Positions 1 to 8,897 of a stretch of 64,000 nucleotides of DNA are shown here, one piece after another. Under the pieces are notes generated by a model. The model was not told the origin of the DNA. It saw only the letters and a list, made by a program, of their open reading frames with translations, and did no database searches. This DNA is from Roseicella sp. DB1501 (GTDB lineage Bacteria > Pseudomonadota > Alphaproteobacteria > Acetobacterales > Acetobacteraceae): the NCBI RefSeq assembly GCF_013112485.1, contig NZ_JABFHG010000006.1, forward strand, positions 62,001-126,000. The letters run 5' to 3'. Numbering within the stretch: position 1 is the stretch's first letter; each line of letters starts with the position of its first letter. The position numbers and the translations under genes were made by a program.

Positions 1-27
1 GCCAGCGGCGGCGTGACACGCGAGCCC

Positions 28-57
28 CGTCCCGGAACGCCGCGTCCCGGAACGCCG
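28..57. repeat. 15-bp perfect tandem repeat upstream of the DUF4142 gene
   Basis: Two exact head-to-tail copies of CGTCCCGGAACGCCG lie 26 bases before the start codon of the secreted DUF4142 gene. Each contains GGAAC, the -35 core used by alphaproteobacterial EcfG-type stress sigma factors, but no matching CGTT -10 was found at 16-18 bases. A promoter role is therefore only a suggestion. Confidence 0.5.
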
Positions 58-82
58 CCCTCCCTGGAGAAGGACCTGCCTC

Positions 83-601
83 ATGATGGATCGACGCGTC
101 ATCCTGCTCGGCTCCGCCGGCCTCGCCGCCCTCTCGCTCACGCCGCACCTCGCCGCGGCGCAGGTCGCCACCGTGCCGCGCGTCTCGCCGAGCGAGTATC
201 TGAGCCGCACGCTGATGGGCGGCACGCTCTCGAAACAGACCAGCGAGCTCGCGCTGCAACGCGCGCAGCACCGGCAGGTGAAGCAGTTCGCCGGCTTCGA
301 GGTCGCCGAGCAGACCGTGCTGGCGCAGGTGCTGACGAATTCCGACAATCCGCCGCCGGTGAAGCTCGACGCCGATCATGAGGCGGTGCTGAAGACGTTG
401 CAGGCGCAGCAGGGCGCCGCCTTCGACCGCGCCTACGTGCTCGGCCAGATCCAGCAGCACCAGGCGCTGCTCCTGGTGCAGCAGGGCTATCTGGAGAACA
501 CCAACCGCAGCGAGGACACGCAGCACATCGCCGCCCTCGCCCGCGTCTCCATCCAGCAGCATCTCGTCATGCTGCAGGACCTGACGCAGATGCTCGGCTG
601 A
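83..601 (+). CDS. secreted DUF4142-family protein
   Basis: A 172-residue protein with an N-terminal signal (MDRRVILLGS then a hydrophobic stretch) and an Ala-rich cleavage region near residue 27. The RR pair followed by a hydrophobic run could be read by Tat or Sec. The mature part is helical and rich in Gln and His, with a pattern like the ferritin-like DUF4142 domain (RTLMGGTLSKQTSELAL, then QHRQVKQFA). DUF4142 proteins are exported, of unknown biochemical role and often stress-linked. The start follows GGAGAAGGA by 8 bases; a second ATG directly follows and is equally possible. It is a single gene, convergent with gmk. Confidence 0.8.
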   Translation: MMDRRVILLGSAGLAALSLTPHLAAAQVATVPRVSPSEYLSRTLMGGTLSKQTSELALQRAQHRQVKQFAGFEVAEQTVLAQVLTNSDNPPPVKLDADHEAVLKTLQAQQGAAFDRAYVLGQIQQHQALLLVQQGYLENTNRSEDTQHIAALARVSIQQHLVMLQDLTQMLG

Positions 602-607
602 TAGCAA

Positions 608-636
608 CGGCCGTTGATGGCCCCCATCAACGGCCG
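608..636. terminator. 13-bp perfect hairpin between convergent genes
   Basis: CGGCCGTTGATGG and its exact reverse complement flank a CCC loop, 7 bases after the DUF4142 stop codon. There is no T-run, so it is either an RNA 3'-end stabiliser or a U-less terminator serving the convergent genes. Confidence 0.55.
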
Positions 637-645
637 CCATTCAGC

Positions 646-713
646 GCCCCCTTGGCGCCGGGCGCAAACCTCCGGTTCGCCTGGGCCTTCGCCGCACGCG
701 CGGCGGCGCGCTC
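646..713 (+). repeat. dispersed intergenic repeat, family B, copy 1
   Basis: It shares the core CCGGGCGCAAACCTCCGG, a TTCGCCTGG-like segment and the hairpin CGCCGC-ACGC-GCGGCG (690-705) with copies at 5011, 44633 and 54811. The 3' edge touches the stop region of gmk. Confidence 0.7.
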
Positions 714-1383
714 ATCCCCGCAGCAGGCCGCCGACGAAGTCGGCCAGCCAGGGCTGGCGGGTGCGGTGGCTGCGCGCGGCGTGCAGCACCGCGCGGACCG
801 CGGCGACGGTCGCCAGGAAGTCGTCGTTCACCAGCACGTGGTCGAACTCGTCCCAGTGCTCCATCTCGGTGCGCGCCGCCTGCATGCGCCGGGCGATCTC
901 CTCCTCGGCGTCCTGGCCACGGCCGCGCATGCGGCGCTCCAGCTCGGCGAGGCTCGGCGGCAGCAGGAAGACGCCGACGACATCCGCCGGCATCGCGGCC
1001 TTGAGCTGGCGGTGTCCCTGCCACTCGATGTCGAAGAGCACGTCGCGCCCGGCCGCCAGCGCCCGCTCCACCGGCGCGCGCGGCGTGCCGTAGGAGCGGC
1101 CGAGGAAGCTCGCATACTCGAGGAACTCGCCGGCTGCGACGCCGGCGGCGAAATGCTCGGGCGTGCGGAAGTAGTAGTGCGTCCCCTCCTGCTCGCCCGG
1201 CCGCGGGGCCCGCGTGGTGGCGCTGACCGAGAGCGAAAGCTCCGGCTCGGTCTCGAGCAGGGCGCGCGAGACGCTGGTCTTGCCGCCGCCCGGCGCGGCG
1301 GCGAGCACGAGGCACAGGCCCCGGCGCGACGGCGCGCGCCCCCCACCGGCCTCTGCATCGGTCCCCATATTGGGCGGCGTCAC
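712..1383 (-). CDS. gmk: guanylate kinase
   Basis: Converts GMP and ATP to GDP and ADP in the cytoplasm, as part of purine nucleotide supply. The 223-residue product has a P-loop near residues 29-36 (APGGGKTS), the GMP-binding region (SATTRAPRPGEQEGTHYYF), the conserved Y/G segment before PRAPVERAL, and DIEWQG. Its length fits the family plus an N-terminal tail of about 20 residues. The start used is GTG at 1383; ATG at 1368 is an alternative and neither has a strong ribosome site. It lies 33 bases after yicC on the same strand, a widely conserved pair. Confidence 0.95.
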   Translation of the reverse strand: MTPPNMGTDAEAGGGRAPSRRGLCLVLAAAPGGGKTSVSRALLETEPELSLSVSATTRAPRPGEQEGTHYYFRTPEHFAAGVAAGEFLEYASFLGRSYGTPRAPVERALAAGRDVLFDIEWQGHRQLKAAMPADVVGVFLLPPSLAELERRMRGRGQDAEEEIARRMQAARTEMEHWDEFDHVLVNDDFLATVAAVRAVLHAARSHRTRQPWLADFVGGLLRG

Positions 1384-1416
1384 GCGGCGCGGCCCCGGGC
1401 TGTGATCGCCTCGCCG

Positions 1417-2304
1417 CTATTCCACATTCGCCGCCTGCTCCCGCAGCCGCTCGATGGCCGCCTTGAGGTCGAGGCCGATGCGCGTCAGCGGCACCGTCGC
1501 GGATTTGGAGCAGAGGGTATTGGCCTCGCGCACGAATTCCTGCGTCAGGAAATCGAGCTTGCGCCCCGCCCCCTCGCCCGCCGCGAGCAGCGCCCGCGCC
1601 GCCTCGATATGCGCGGCGAGGCGGTCCAGTTCCTCCCGCACGTCGGATTTCTGCGCCAGCAGCGCCACCTCCTGCGCCAGGCGCTCCGGCGGCATGCGGG
1701 CGATCCCGCCCTCGCCGAGCAGCGCCGCAACCTGCTCCACCAGCCGGGCGCGCTGCGCCTCGGGCTGGCCGGCCGCCTCGGTCGCCGCAGCCTCGCGCAG
1801 CGCGGCGATCTCGTCCAGCAGGCCGGCGAGGATGGCGCGCAGCTTGCCGCCCTCGGCCTCGCGGGCGGCGAGGAGGCCGGCCAGCGCCGCCTCGTAGCCG
1901 GCGGCCAGGATGCCGCGCCGCGCGCCTTCCTGCGCCTCGTCGGGCTCCGCCTGCTCGCTGCGCAGCACGCCGGGCAGGGCCAGCAGCGCCTCCGGCCGCG
2001 GCGGCGCGGCGCCGGGGATGCGGGCGGCGAGGTCGAGGGCGATCCGCAGCGCCTGGTCGAGCGCCGCCGGATCGACCGCCAGCCGCGGCCGCTCCTCCCG
2101 CTTCAGGGTGAGGGTCGCCGAGACATTGCCGCGCTTCAGGCGGCGGGTGGTCGCCTCGCGCAGCGCCGGCTCCAGCGCGTCCTGGCCGCCCGGCAGGCGC
2201 AGGCGAAGATCGAGGCCGCGGCCGTTCACGCTGCGGATCTCCCAGGCGAAGGCGGTGCCGTCCGGAAGCTGCCCGCTCTCGCGCGCGAAGCCGGTCATGC
2301 TCAT
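1417..2304 (-). CDS. yicC: YicC-family endoribonuclease
   Basis: A 295-residue protein beginning MSMTGFARESG, the family hallmark, with a conserved N-terminal domain (EIRSVNGRGLDLRLRLP) and the C-terminal DUF1732 region (KSDVREELDRL, KLDFLTQEFVREANTL, LKAAIERLREQ ending VE). YicC proteins are endoribonucleases linked to RNA turnover and stationary-phase survival. The start was chosen at the ATG giving MSMTGF; an ATG 12 bases upstream gives MGTLMSMTGF. It is followed 33 bases later by gmk, so one transcript is likely. Confidence 0.93.
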   Translation of the reverse strand: MSMTGFARESGQLPDGTAFAWEIRSVNGRGLDLRLRLPGGQDALEPALREATTRRLKRGNVSATLTLKREERPRLAVDPAALDQALRIALDLAARIPGAAPPRPEALLALPGVLRSEQAEPDEAQEGARRGILAAGYEAALAGLLAAREAEGGKLRAILAGLLDEIAALREAAATEAAGQPEAQRARLVEQVAALLGEGGIARMPPERLAQEVALLAQKSDVREELDRLAAHIEAARALLAAGEGAGRKLDFLTQEFVREANTLCSKSATVPLTRIGLDLKAAIERLREQAANVE

Positions 2305-2346
2305 AAGGGTTCCCATTGGGCGGTTTCTCCCGCCTCGGGGGATCGG

Positions 2347-3183
2347 ATGCAAGCGATGCGGCAGCAGCAGGCGACGGGCGGGGCGACGCGGCCGGACCAC
2401 CCCTGGCGGCACGTGCTGCTGACCGGCGCCTCCTCCGGCATCGGCCAGGCCCTGGCGCTCGCCTGCGCCAGGCCGGGCGCGGTGCTGCATCTCGGCGGCC
2501 GGGACGCGGCGCGGCTCGAGGCGACCGCCGAGGCCTGCCGCGCCGCCGGCGCCACCGCCCTGCCGCAGGCCGTCGACGTGCGCGACGCCGCGGCGATGCG
2601 GGGCTGGGTGGCCGCGGCGGGGCGGCTCGACCTCGTCATCGCCAATGCCGGCATCTCCGCCGGCACCGGCGGCGCGACCGAGCCGCCGGAACAGGCGCGG
2701 GCGATCTTCGAGACCAACCTGACCGGGGCGCTGAACACCGCGCTGCCGGCGCTCGAGGCCATGGCCGCCCAGGCGCTGGGGCCGGGCGGGCTGCGCGGGC
2801 GGGTCGCCGTCATCGCCTCCATCGCCGCCTTCATCGCGGTGCCCGGGGCGCCGGCCTATTGCGCCAGCAAGGCGGCGGTGCAGCGCTGGGCGGAGGCGCT
2901 GGACGCCACCGAGCGCCGGCGCGGCATCCGGCTGCACGCCGTCTGCCCCGGCTATATCCGCACCCCGATGACGGCGGCCAACCGCTTCCCCATGCCGCTG
3001 CTGATGGAGCCGGAGGAGGCGGCGCGGCGGGCGCTGGCCGGCATCGCCGCCGGTCGGCTGCGGATCGCCTTCCCCTGGCCGGTCTACCTCGCGGCGCGGC
3101 TGGGCGGGGCGCTGCCGCCCGGGCTGCGCGCCGCGCTCTTCGCCATGGCGCCGGCCAAGGGGATGCTGCCGGGGGTGGGGTGA
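2347..3183 (+). CDS. SDR-family NAD(P)-dependent oxidoreductase
   Basis: A short-chain dehydrogenase of 278 residues. The cofactor site TGASSGIGQ lies near residues 23-31, the NAG motif is in IANAGIS, the catalytic Ser is in VIASIAAF, and the YxxxK is YCASK. The C-terminal segment LPPGLRAALFAMAPAKG is hydrophobic and may lie at the membrane. Substrate unknown. It is divergent from yicC with about 40 bases between start codons; ATG at 2356 is an alternative start. Confidence 0.85.
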   Translation: MQAMRQQQATGGATRPDHPWRHVLLTGASSGIGQALALACARPGAVLHLGGRDAARLEATAEACRAAGATALPQAVDVRDAAAMRGWVAAAGRLDLVIANAGISAGTGGATEPPEQARAIFETNLTGALNTALPALEAMAAQALGPGGLRGRVAVIASIAAFIAVPGAPAYCASKAAVQRWAEALDATERRRGIRLHAVCPGYIRTPMTAANRFPMPLLMEPEEAARRALAGIAAGRLRIAFPWPVYLAARLGGALPPGLRAALFAMAPAKGMLPGVG

Positions 3184-3364
3184 CGGCGCGTGGAACCGGG
3201 GAAGTGCGCGGACCGGGCAAAGGCGCCCGGAGGGGTGACGATGTCCCGAAGGGTTTATGACCTGCCTCAGGTTGCGCTTATGCAATCACGGCTTGGCCCG
3301 TGCCGACTTCACAACCATTCCTCCATGTTCTTCCGTGATCCTTTACCCGGCAGGTGAGGGACCC

Positions 3365-3877
3365 ATGATCGGATCGACACAGAGCAGCCAGGCTGCCGAT
3401 ATCACCAGCCTCGCCGTCAGGGTCGGCAATCTGAAGGCCGGCATCCAGGCGTCGGCGGGCATGGCCGGGACCAACGAGACGAAGCGGGACCGCGACGATG
3501 CCGTCCTCGTCAGCGAGAGAACGGGCCAACTCGCGGAAGCCGTCGCGCAGCAGCAGAACGCCAGCGATACGGCTGACGACAGCGGCACGTCAGGCGGGCA
3601 ACGGACCCGCTCGGCGGCGCGTCAGGAGATGCTTGCTTCGGCTTCCACACATTACTCTGGAATGGTCCTAAATCGTTCCTTTCTGCATGACGCCATGCGC
3701 CTGTATTCGGAAACAGGAAAAGTATAAAGCGCACAGCCCAACGGAAACTATAAGGTGAGCGCGCAAACGCTGGAGGCATGGGGCGGTGCCGGAGGCTATA
3801 TGGCATCCCTGCAAAAAGATGCTGATAATATTATGAAATTTCTTGAAGACACAGAAACCTTGATCGCGGAGCTGTAG
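3365..3877 (+). pseudogene. unrecognised gene interrupted by an in-frame TAA
   Basis: A good ribosome site (GGTGAGGG) precedes ATG at 3365. The frame runs 120 codons to TAA at 3725-3727, then continues in the same frame for 49 more codons (SAQPNGNYKVSAQTLEAWG onward) to TAG at 3875. The join reads SETGKV-stop-SAQPNGNY, as expected if a Tyr codon (TAT or TAC) became TAA. The 3' third is much richer in A and T than its neighbours, which suggests acquired DNA. No family recognised; the product is hydrophilic with no signal peptide. Alternatives are a true 120-residue protein, stop readthrough or a sequencing error. Confidence 0.6.
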
Positions 3878-3942
3878 AGAACGCCCCCGACACGCCATCC
3901 ATACTGCCCGTTGCGCCGAACTGAAGCGACCGCACACCGTAC

Positions 3943-3960
3943 GGCCCGCCGTTGCGGGCC
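3943..3960. terminator. 7-bp hairpin after the broken gene
   Basis: GGCCCGC-CGTT-GCGGGCC lies in the 245-base gap between the broken gene and terC. There is no T-run. Nothing else was recognised in this gap. Confidence 0.35.
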
Positions 3961-4122
3961 AGTGCATCCCGACCCTCATCGGGGCACGGGCGAGGCCTCG
4001 ATGCTTTTCCAGGGCACGGCCCGGGCGTGGCGGTGCCGACGCCCGCCGTGGCGAGACGCAACACCTCCGGCACCCGTGCAGACCTCCGCCTTCGGCCGAG
4101 CGCCGGAGCTGCGCAGGCGCCC

Positions 4123-4905
4123 CTATCGCGGCGCCTCGCCCGGCGTGGCTTCCGCCACCACCGTCTTCGCCGGCGCCTTGGGGGGCTCACCGGCGCGCCG
4201 GCCGCGCCCGGCCCGCTTGGCCAGCAGGTTCAGCCCCTCCACCGCCGCGGCGAAGGCCATGGCGACGTAGACGAAGCCCTTCGGCACGTGGAAGCCGAGC
4301 CCCTCCGCCACCAGCACCATGCCGATCATCACCAGGAAGGCCAGCGCCAGCATCACCACCGTTGGGTTGCGCTCCATGAAGCGCGAGAGCGCGTCCATCG
4401 AGAGCAGCATGGCCAGCACCGAGACGACGATGGCGGTCGCGATCACCCAGTACTCGCGGGTCAGCGCCACCGCGGCGAGGATGGAATCGACCGAGAAGAC
4501 CATGTCGAGCAGCAGGATCTGGAAGACGGTGGGCCAGAACAGCGCGACCGCCGCATTCGCCACCGTCGTCGCCTCCTGGCTGGCGGGATCGACCCGGTGG
4601 TGGATCTCGATGGTCGCCTTGCCGATCAGGAACAGCCCGCCGGACAGCAGGATGAGGTCCTTGCCCGAGATCGCCATGCCGGAGACCTCGAAGAGCGGCC
4701 GGGTCAGGCTCAGCAGCCAACCGGTGCCGGCAAGCATGGCGAAGCGCATCAGCACGGCGAGGCCGAGGCCGATGCGCCGCGCCTTGACCCGCTGGTGCTC
4801 GGGCAGGCGGTTCGAGAGGATGGCGATGAAGACGAGGTTGTCGATGCCCAGCACCACCTCCATGCCGATCAGGGCGATGAGGGCAACGACGATCTCACTG
4901 TCCAT
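4123..4905 (-). CDS. TerC-family integral membrane protein
   Basis: A 260-residue polytopic membrane protein that begins MDSEIVVALIALIGMEVVLG and contains GIDNLVFIAIL and LLDMVFSVDSI. These are the two conserved acidic membrane motifs of the TerC family, implicated in metal (Mn) export or tellurite resistance. The tail after LNLLAKRAGRG is basic and cytosolic. The start was chosen at 4905 because family members start there; the frame is open 33 codons further upstream. No ter operon partners are adjacent. Confidence 0.88.
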   Translation of the reverse strand: MDSEIVVALIALIGMEVVLGIDNLVFIAILSNRLPEHQRVKARRIGLGLAVLMRFAMLAGTGWLLSLTRPLFEVSGMAISGKDLILLSGGLFLIGKATIEIHHRVDPASQEATTVANAAVALFWPTVFQILLLDMVFSVDSILAAVALTREYWVIATAIVVSVLAMLLSMDALSRFMERNPTVVMLALAFLVMIGMVLVAEGLGFHVPKGFVYVAMAFAAAVEGLNLLAKRAGRGRRAGEPPKAPAKTVVAEATPGEAPR

Positions 4906-5010
4906 TCTGCTTGTGTCCCAGATTACAGCCGCGTAACGCGACTCGGGCGCCTGTGTTGCCGACCTTGGATCATCGGGCAAGAGACTTATACTGTTAGCCC
5001 GCATGTGGGC

Positions 5011-5085
5011 CCCTCGGACGCCGGGCGCAAACCTCCCCTTCGCCTGGCTTCGCCGCCTGTGCGGCGGGCCCTGTTCGGAGCCTCG
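5011..5085 (+). repeat. dispersed intergenic repeat, family B, copy 2
   Basis: It contains the CCGGGCGCAAACCTCC core, TTCGCCTGGCTT and the hairpin CGCCGC-CTGT-GCGGCG (5051-5066). It lies in the 283-base divergent gap between terC and the FtsX-type permease, where no gene was found. Confidence 0.7.
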
Positions 5086-5188
5086 GACCGGTCAAGGGAC
5101 TGAGCCGTTGGTGCTCAAGTGGGTACGCAATCGCCTCGCCGGGCAACGGCCCACCGGCCTCCCTCCCCGCCCTATGGAGTGACCCCGC

Positions 5189-7762
5189 TTGGGCCCCCTC
5201 GGCCAGCTTCGCCTCGCTCTCCGCCTCGCCCGCCGCGAATTGCGCGGCGGCATCCGCTCGCTGCGGATCGTCCTCGCCTGCCTCGCCCTCGGCGTCGCGG
5301 CCATCGCCGCCGTCGGCACCCTGCACGCCGCCATCGAGGCCGGGCTGGCGGCGGATGGCGCCCGGCTGCTCGGCGGCGATGTCGAGCTGCGCAGCGGCAG
5401 CCGCCCCGCCCCGCCCGAGGCCCGCGCCTGGATCGAGGCGCGCGGCGGCCGGGTCTCCGAGGCGGTGACGCTCCGCTCCATGCTCGTCGCCCCCTCGGGC
5501 GAGCGCCTGCTGGTCGAGCTGAAGGCGGTGGATGCCGCCTATCCGCTCTATGGCGACCTGGTGCTGGACCCACCCGGCCCCCTCGCCTCGGCGCAGGAGT
5601 TGAACGCCGTGCCGATCCTGCAGGGCGGGCCGGAGGCGGAGGCCGCGATGAACGCCCCGCGCGTCGCCCTCGACCCGCTGGTGGCGGAGCGGCTCGGCCT
5701 CGCGCCCGGCGACAGGGTGCAGATCGGCGAGGCCGCCTTCCGCTTCGCCGCCCGCATTCGCGCCGAGCCCGACAAGGCGACCAGCCCGGCGCTGTTCGGG
5801 CCGCGCGCCCTGATCACCACGGCGATGCTGGAGCGGACCCGGCTGCTGCAGCCGGGCGCGCTGGTGCAGCACGACCTGCGCATCCGCCTGCCCGAGGGCG
5901 CCTCCCGCGCCCGCTTCGCCGCCGCGCTGCGCGCCGCCTTCCCCGGCGAGGGCTGGCGCATCCGCACCGCCGACCAGGCCGAGCCGGGGGTGAACCGCTT
6001 CCTCGACCGTTCGGCCGCCTTCCTGACCCTGGCCGGCCTCACCGCGCTGCTGGTGGGCGGCATCGGCGTCGCCACCGGCGTGCAGGGCTGGCTGCAGGCG
6101 CGGGCGCGCTCCATCGCCACGCTGCGCTGCCTCGGCGCCTCCGCCCCGCTCGTCTTCCTCACCTATCTGATCCAGGTGCTGGCGCTGGCCGGCATCGGCA
6201 TCCTGATCGGGCTGCTGGCCGGCTACGGGCTGACCTGGGCGGCGGCGACGGCGCTGGCGGGGAGCCTGCCGGTGCCGCCGCGCCTCGCCCCCTATCCGGC
6301 GCCGCTCGCCCTCGCCGCCCTCTACGGCCTGCTGACCGCGCTGGCCTTCGCCCTCTGGCCGCTCGGCCGGGCCGCCCGCATCCCCGGCGCCGCGCTGTTC
6401 CGCGACCTGGTACAGCCGGCCGGGGCCTGGCCCGGGCGCGGCGTGCTGGCGCTGAGCCTCGCCGCCGGCGCGGCGCTGGTCGGGCTGGTCGTCCTCACCG
6501 CCGAGGATCGGCCCTTCGCCCTCGGCTTCTGTGCCGCGGCGCTCGCCGCGCTGGCGCTGTTCCGCGCCGGCGCCTGGGGGCTGGCGGCGCTGGCCCGGCG
6601 GCTCGGCCATCTGCGCCGGCCGGCCTGGCGGCTCGGCCTCGCCAACCTGCACCGGCCGGGGGCGCCGACGGCGCTGCTGGTCGTCTCGCTCGGCATCGGG
6701 CTGACGACGCTCGCCGCCATCGCCCAGATCGAGGGCAATCTCCGCCGCCAGCTCGCCGCCGAGATGCCGGCGCGGGCGCCGAATTTCTTCTTCATCGACA
6801 TCCAGCCCGACCAGGCCGCGCGCTTCGCCGAGCTGGCGCAGGGCCTGCCGGGCGTGACGGAGGTGCGGCAGGTGCCGAGCCTTCGCGCCCGCATCGTGGC
6901 CCTGAAGGGCGTGCCGGTGGAGCGCGCCCAGGTCTCCGAGGAGACCGCCTGGGCGCTGCGCGGCGATCGCGGCCTCACCTATGCCGCGACCCCGCCCGAG
7001 GGCACGCGGCTGGTGGAGGGCCAATGGTGGGCGCCGGACTACCGCGGGCCGCCGCTGCTCTCGCTCGATGCCGGGCTCGCCCGCGGCTGGGGGGTGGGGA
7101 TCGGCGACAGCGTCACGGTGAATGTGCTCGGGCGGGACATCCCGCTGCAGGTGGCCAATCTCCGCGCTGTCGACTGGCGCGGGCTCGGCATGAATTTCAC
7201 CCTGGTCGGCTCGCCCGGGCTGCTGGAGGCGGCGCCGCACACGAACATCGCCACGCTGCGCGGCGACCCCGCGCGGGATGCGGCGGTGCTGCGGGCGCTG
7301 ACGGATGCCTTCCCCAACATCTCCGGCATCCGGGTGCGGGATGCGCTGGAGGCCGTGGCGGCGCTGGTGGCGCGGATCGGCACGGCGCTCTCGGCGACCG
7401 GCGGCGTCACCCTGCTGGCCGGGGCGCTGGTGCTGGCCGGGGCCGTCGCCGCGGGGCAGCGGCAGCGGGTGCGGGATGCGGTGGTGCTGAAGACGCTCGG
7501 CGCGACGCGGGCGCAGATCCGCGCCGCCTGGCTGGTGGAATATGCGCTGATCGGGCTGGTAGCCGGGCTGCTCGCGGCGCTGGCCGGCAGCGCCGCCGCC
7601 TGGGCGGTGGTGACGCAGGTGATGCGCGCGGACTGGGTGCTGCTGCCCGGCACGCTGGCGGCGACGGTGCTGGGCTGCGCCCTGCTCACCCTGGCCTGTG
7701 GGCAGATCGGCACGATCCTCGCCTTGCGCGCGAAGCCGGGCCCGCTGTTACGGAACGAATAG
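5189..7762 (+). CDS. FtsX/YbbP-type ABC transporter permease
   Basis: An 857-residue membrane protein with an N-terminal anchor (LRIVLACLALGVAAIAAVG), a large periplasmic domain, then two blocks of FtsX-type membrane helices (about 280-480 and 720-850), with a second periplasmic domain between. The architecture matches the YbbP family, predicted permeases for lipid or lipoprotein-like export. The start is TTG at 5189, 9 bases after GGAG; no better start gives the conserved RLALRLARRELRG opening. The usual YbbA-type ATPase gene is not next to it. Confidence 0.85.
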   Translation: MGPLGQLRLALRLARRELRGGIRSLRIVLACLALGVAAIAAVGTLHAAIEAGLAADGARLLGGDVELRSGSRPAPPEARAWIEARGGRVSEAVTLRSMLVAPSGERLLVELKAVDAAYPLYGDLVLDPPGPLASAQELNAVPILQGGPEAEAAMNAPRVALDPLVAERLGLAPGDRVQIGEAAFRFAARIRAEPDKATSPALFGPRALITTAMLERTRLLQPGALVQHDLRIRLPEGASRARFAAALRAAFPGEGWRIRTADQAEPGVNRFLDRSAAFLTLAGLTALLVGGIGVATGVQGWLQARARSIATLRCLGASAPLVFLTYLIQVLALAGIGILIGLLAGYGLTWAAATALAGSLPVPPRLAPYPAPLALAALYGLLTALAFALWPLGRAARIPGAALFRDLVQPAGAWPGRGVLALSLAAGAALVGLVVLTAEDRPFALGFCAAALAALALFRAGAWGLAALARRLGHLRRPAWRLGLANLHRPGAPTALLVVSLGIGLTTLAAIAQIEGNLRRQLAAEMPARAPNFFFIDIQPDQAARFAELAQGLPGVTEVRQVPSLRARIVALKGVPVERAQVSEETAWALRGDRGLTYAATPPEGTRLVEGQWWAPDYRGPPLLSLDAGLARGWGVGIGDSVTVNVLGRDIPLQVANLRAVDWRGLGMNFTLVGSPGLLEAAPHTNIATLRGDPARDAAVLRALTDAFPNISGIRVRDALEAVAALVARIGTALSATGGVTLLAGALVLAGAVAAGQRQRVRDAVVLKTLGATRAQIRAAWLVEYALIGLVAGLLAALAGSAAAWAVVTQVMRADWVLLPGTLAATVLGCALLTLACGQIGTILALRAKPGPLLRNE

Positions 7763-7873
7763 AGAATCTTCACGCTTTGCGACATACAGGATGCCGGTGG
7801 TGTGCCTACACTGAATGGGCCGGCGGCCCGCAGGCCGGCTCCGGGGAGTGGCGATGGATCACGCCGAATCCCA

Positions 7874-7903
7874 TTGAAACGGGTTACAACCTCTCCATAA
7901 TAT
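7874..7903 (+). promoter_or_regulatory. sigma-70-type promoter for the Bax-inhibitor-1 gene
   Basis: TTGAAA (7874-7879), an 18-base spacer and TAATAT (7898-7903) lie about 40 bases before the start codon. This AT-rich patch stands out in a GC-rich 182-base intergenic region. Confidence 0.65.
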
Positions 7904-7944
7904 AAGCTCTGCGGGAAACCCCCCTTGGGAGGCTTGATACACCT

Positions 7945-8739
7945 ATGGCCCTTCAACCCGACTATCGATACCAGACGGGTGCGCCTGGCTGGGGTCGCAT
8001 GGCGACCGCCGACGCGGCCGCCGTCGATGCCGGGCTCCGGGCGTACATGCTCCGGGTCTACAATTGGATGGCCTCGGGGCTGCTGCTCACCGGAATCGTC
8101 GCCCTCGCGGTGGTGAGCGTCCCGGCGATCCAGGAGCTGTTCTACACCATCGGCCGGACGCCCTCCGGACGGCTCGTGGTGCAGCCGACGCTGCTCTTCT
8201 GGGTTGCCGCCCTCTCGCCGCTCGCCTTCACGCTGGTCCTGAGCTTCGGCTACAACCGGCTGAGCAAGACCACGGCGCAGGCCCTGTTCTGGGCCTTCTG
8301 CGTCTGCATGGGCGCGAGCCTGAGCAACCTCGCCTGGCGCTACACCGGCGCCTCCATCGCCAGCACCTTCTTCATCGCGGCGGCGATGTACGCGGCGGTG
8401 AGCCTCTACGGCTACACCACCAAGGCCGACCTGACGAAGATGGGCAGCCTCATGCTCATGGGCCTGGTCGGCATCATCATTGCCGGGCTGGTCAACATGT
8501 TCATGCAGAGCTCGGCGCTGCAATTCGCCATCAGCGTGATCGGCGTGGTCGTGTTCCTCGGCCTCACCGCCTATGACACGCAGCGGATCAAGGCCGATTA
8601 CATCGAACACTCCTACGCCGCTGGCACGGAGGAGGCGGGCAAGCGCAGCGTGATGGACGCGCTCGGCCTGTACCTGAACTTCATCAACCTCTTCACGATG
8701 CTGCTGCAGCTCGTGGGCGTGCGGCAGAGCGACAGCTGA
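7945..8739 (+). CDS. Bax inhibitor-1 / YccA-family membrane protein
   Basis: A 264-residue inner-membrane protein with about seven hydrophobic helices and the family signatures RAYMLRVYNWMASGLLLTG near the N terminus and LGLYLNFINLFTMLLQL at the C terminus. The acidic residues in the last helices (AYDTQRIK) match those that gate pH-dependent calcium leak in characterised members. Start: ATG after GGGAGG, 12 bases upstream. It is monocistronic, with its own promoter and terminator. Confidence 0.93.
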   Translation: MALQPDYRYQTGAPGWGRMATADAAAVDAGLRAYMLRVYNWMASGLLLTGIVALAVVSVPAIQELFYTIGRTPSGRLVVQPTLLFWVAALSPLAFTLVLSFGYNRLSKTTAQALFWAFCVCMGASLSNLAWRYTGASIASTFFIAAAMYAAVSLYGYTTKADLTKMGSLMLMGLVGIIIAGLVNMFMQSSALQFAISVIGVVVFLGLTAYDTQRIKADYIEHSYAAGTEEAGKRSVMDALGLYLNFINLFTMLLQLVGVRQSDS

Positions 8740-8764
8740 CGCGTCCGCGCCTCTGCGACGCATG

Positions 8765-8797
8765 GCCCCGGGGGGAAACCTCCGGGGCTTTTCTTTT
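8765..8797 (+). terminator. intrinsic terminator after the Bax-inhibitor-1 gene
   Basis: The stem GCCCCGGGGG/CCTCCGGGGC has one G-T wobble and closes on a GAAA tetraloop. TTTTCTTTT follows at once. It begins 26 bases after the stop codon and is the clearest Rho-independent terminator in the window. Confidence 0.88.
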
Positions 8798-8897
8798 GCG
8801 GGCTTTGCGTTGAAGCATGCCCAGGCCGGCGGCGCGGCGGGCCGACGGCTCCTCCCCGGGCGGAAGCCGGACCATGAGAGCCAATCCGAGGCAGGCG

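Noticed and set aside
5119-7905. A 928-codon open frame overlapping the FtsX-type permease in another frame
   Set aside because: The product is Arg/Ala/Pro-rich and featureless. The 857-residue permease frame has membrane helices and family signatures.
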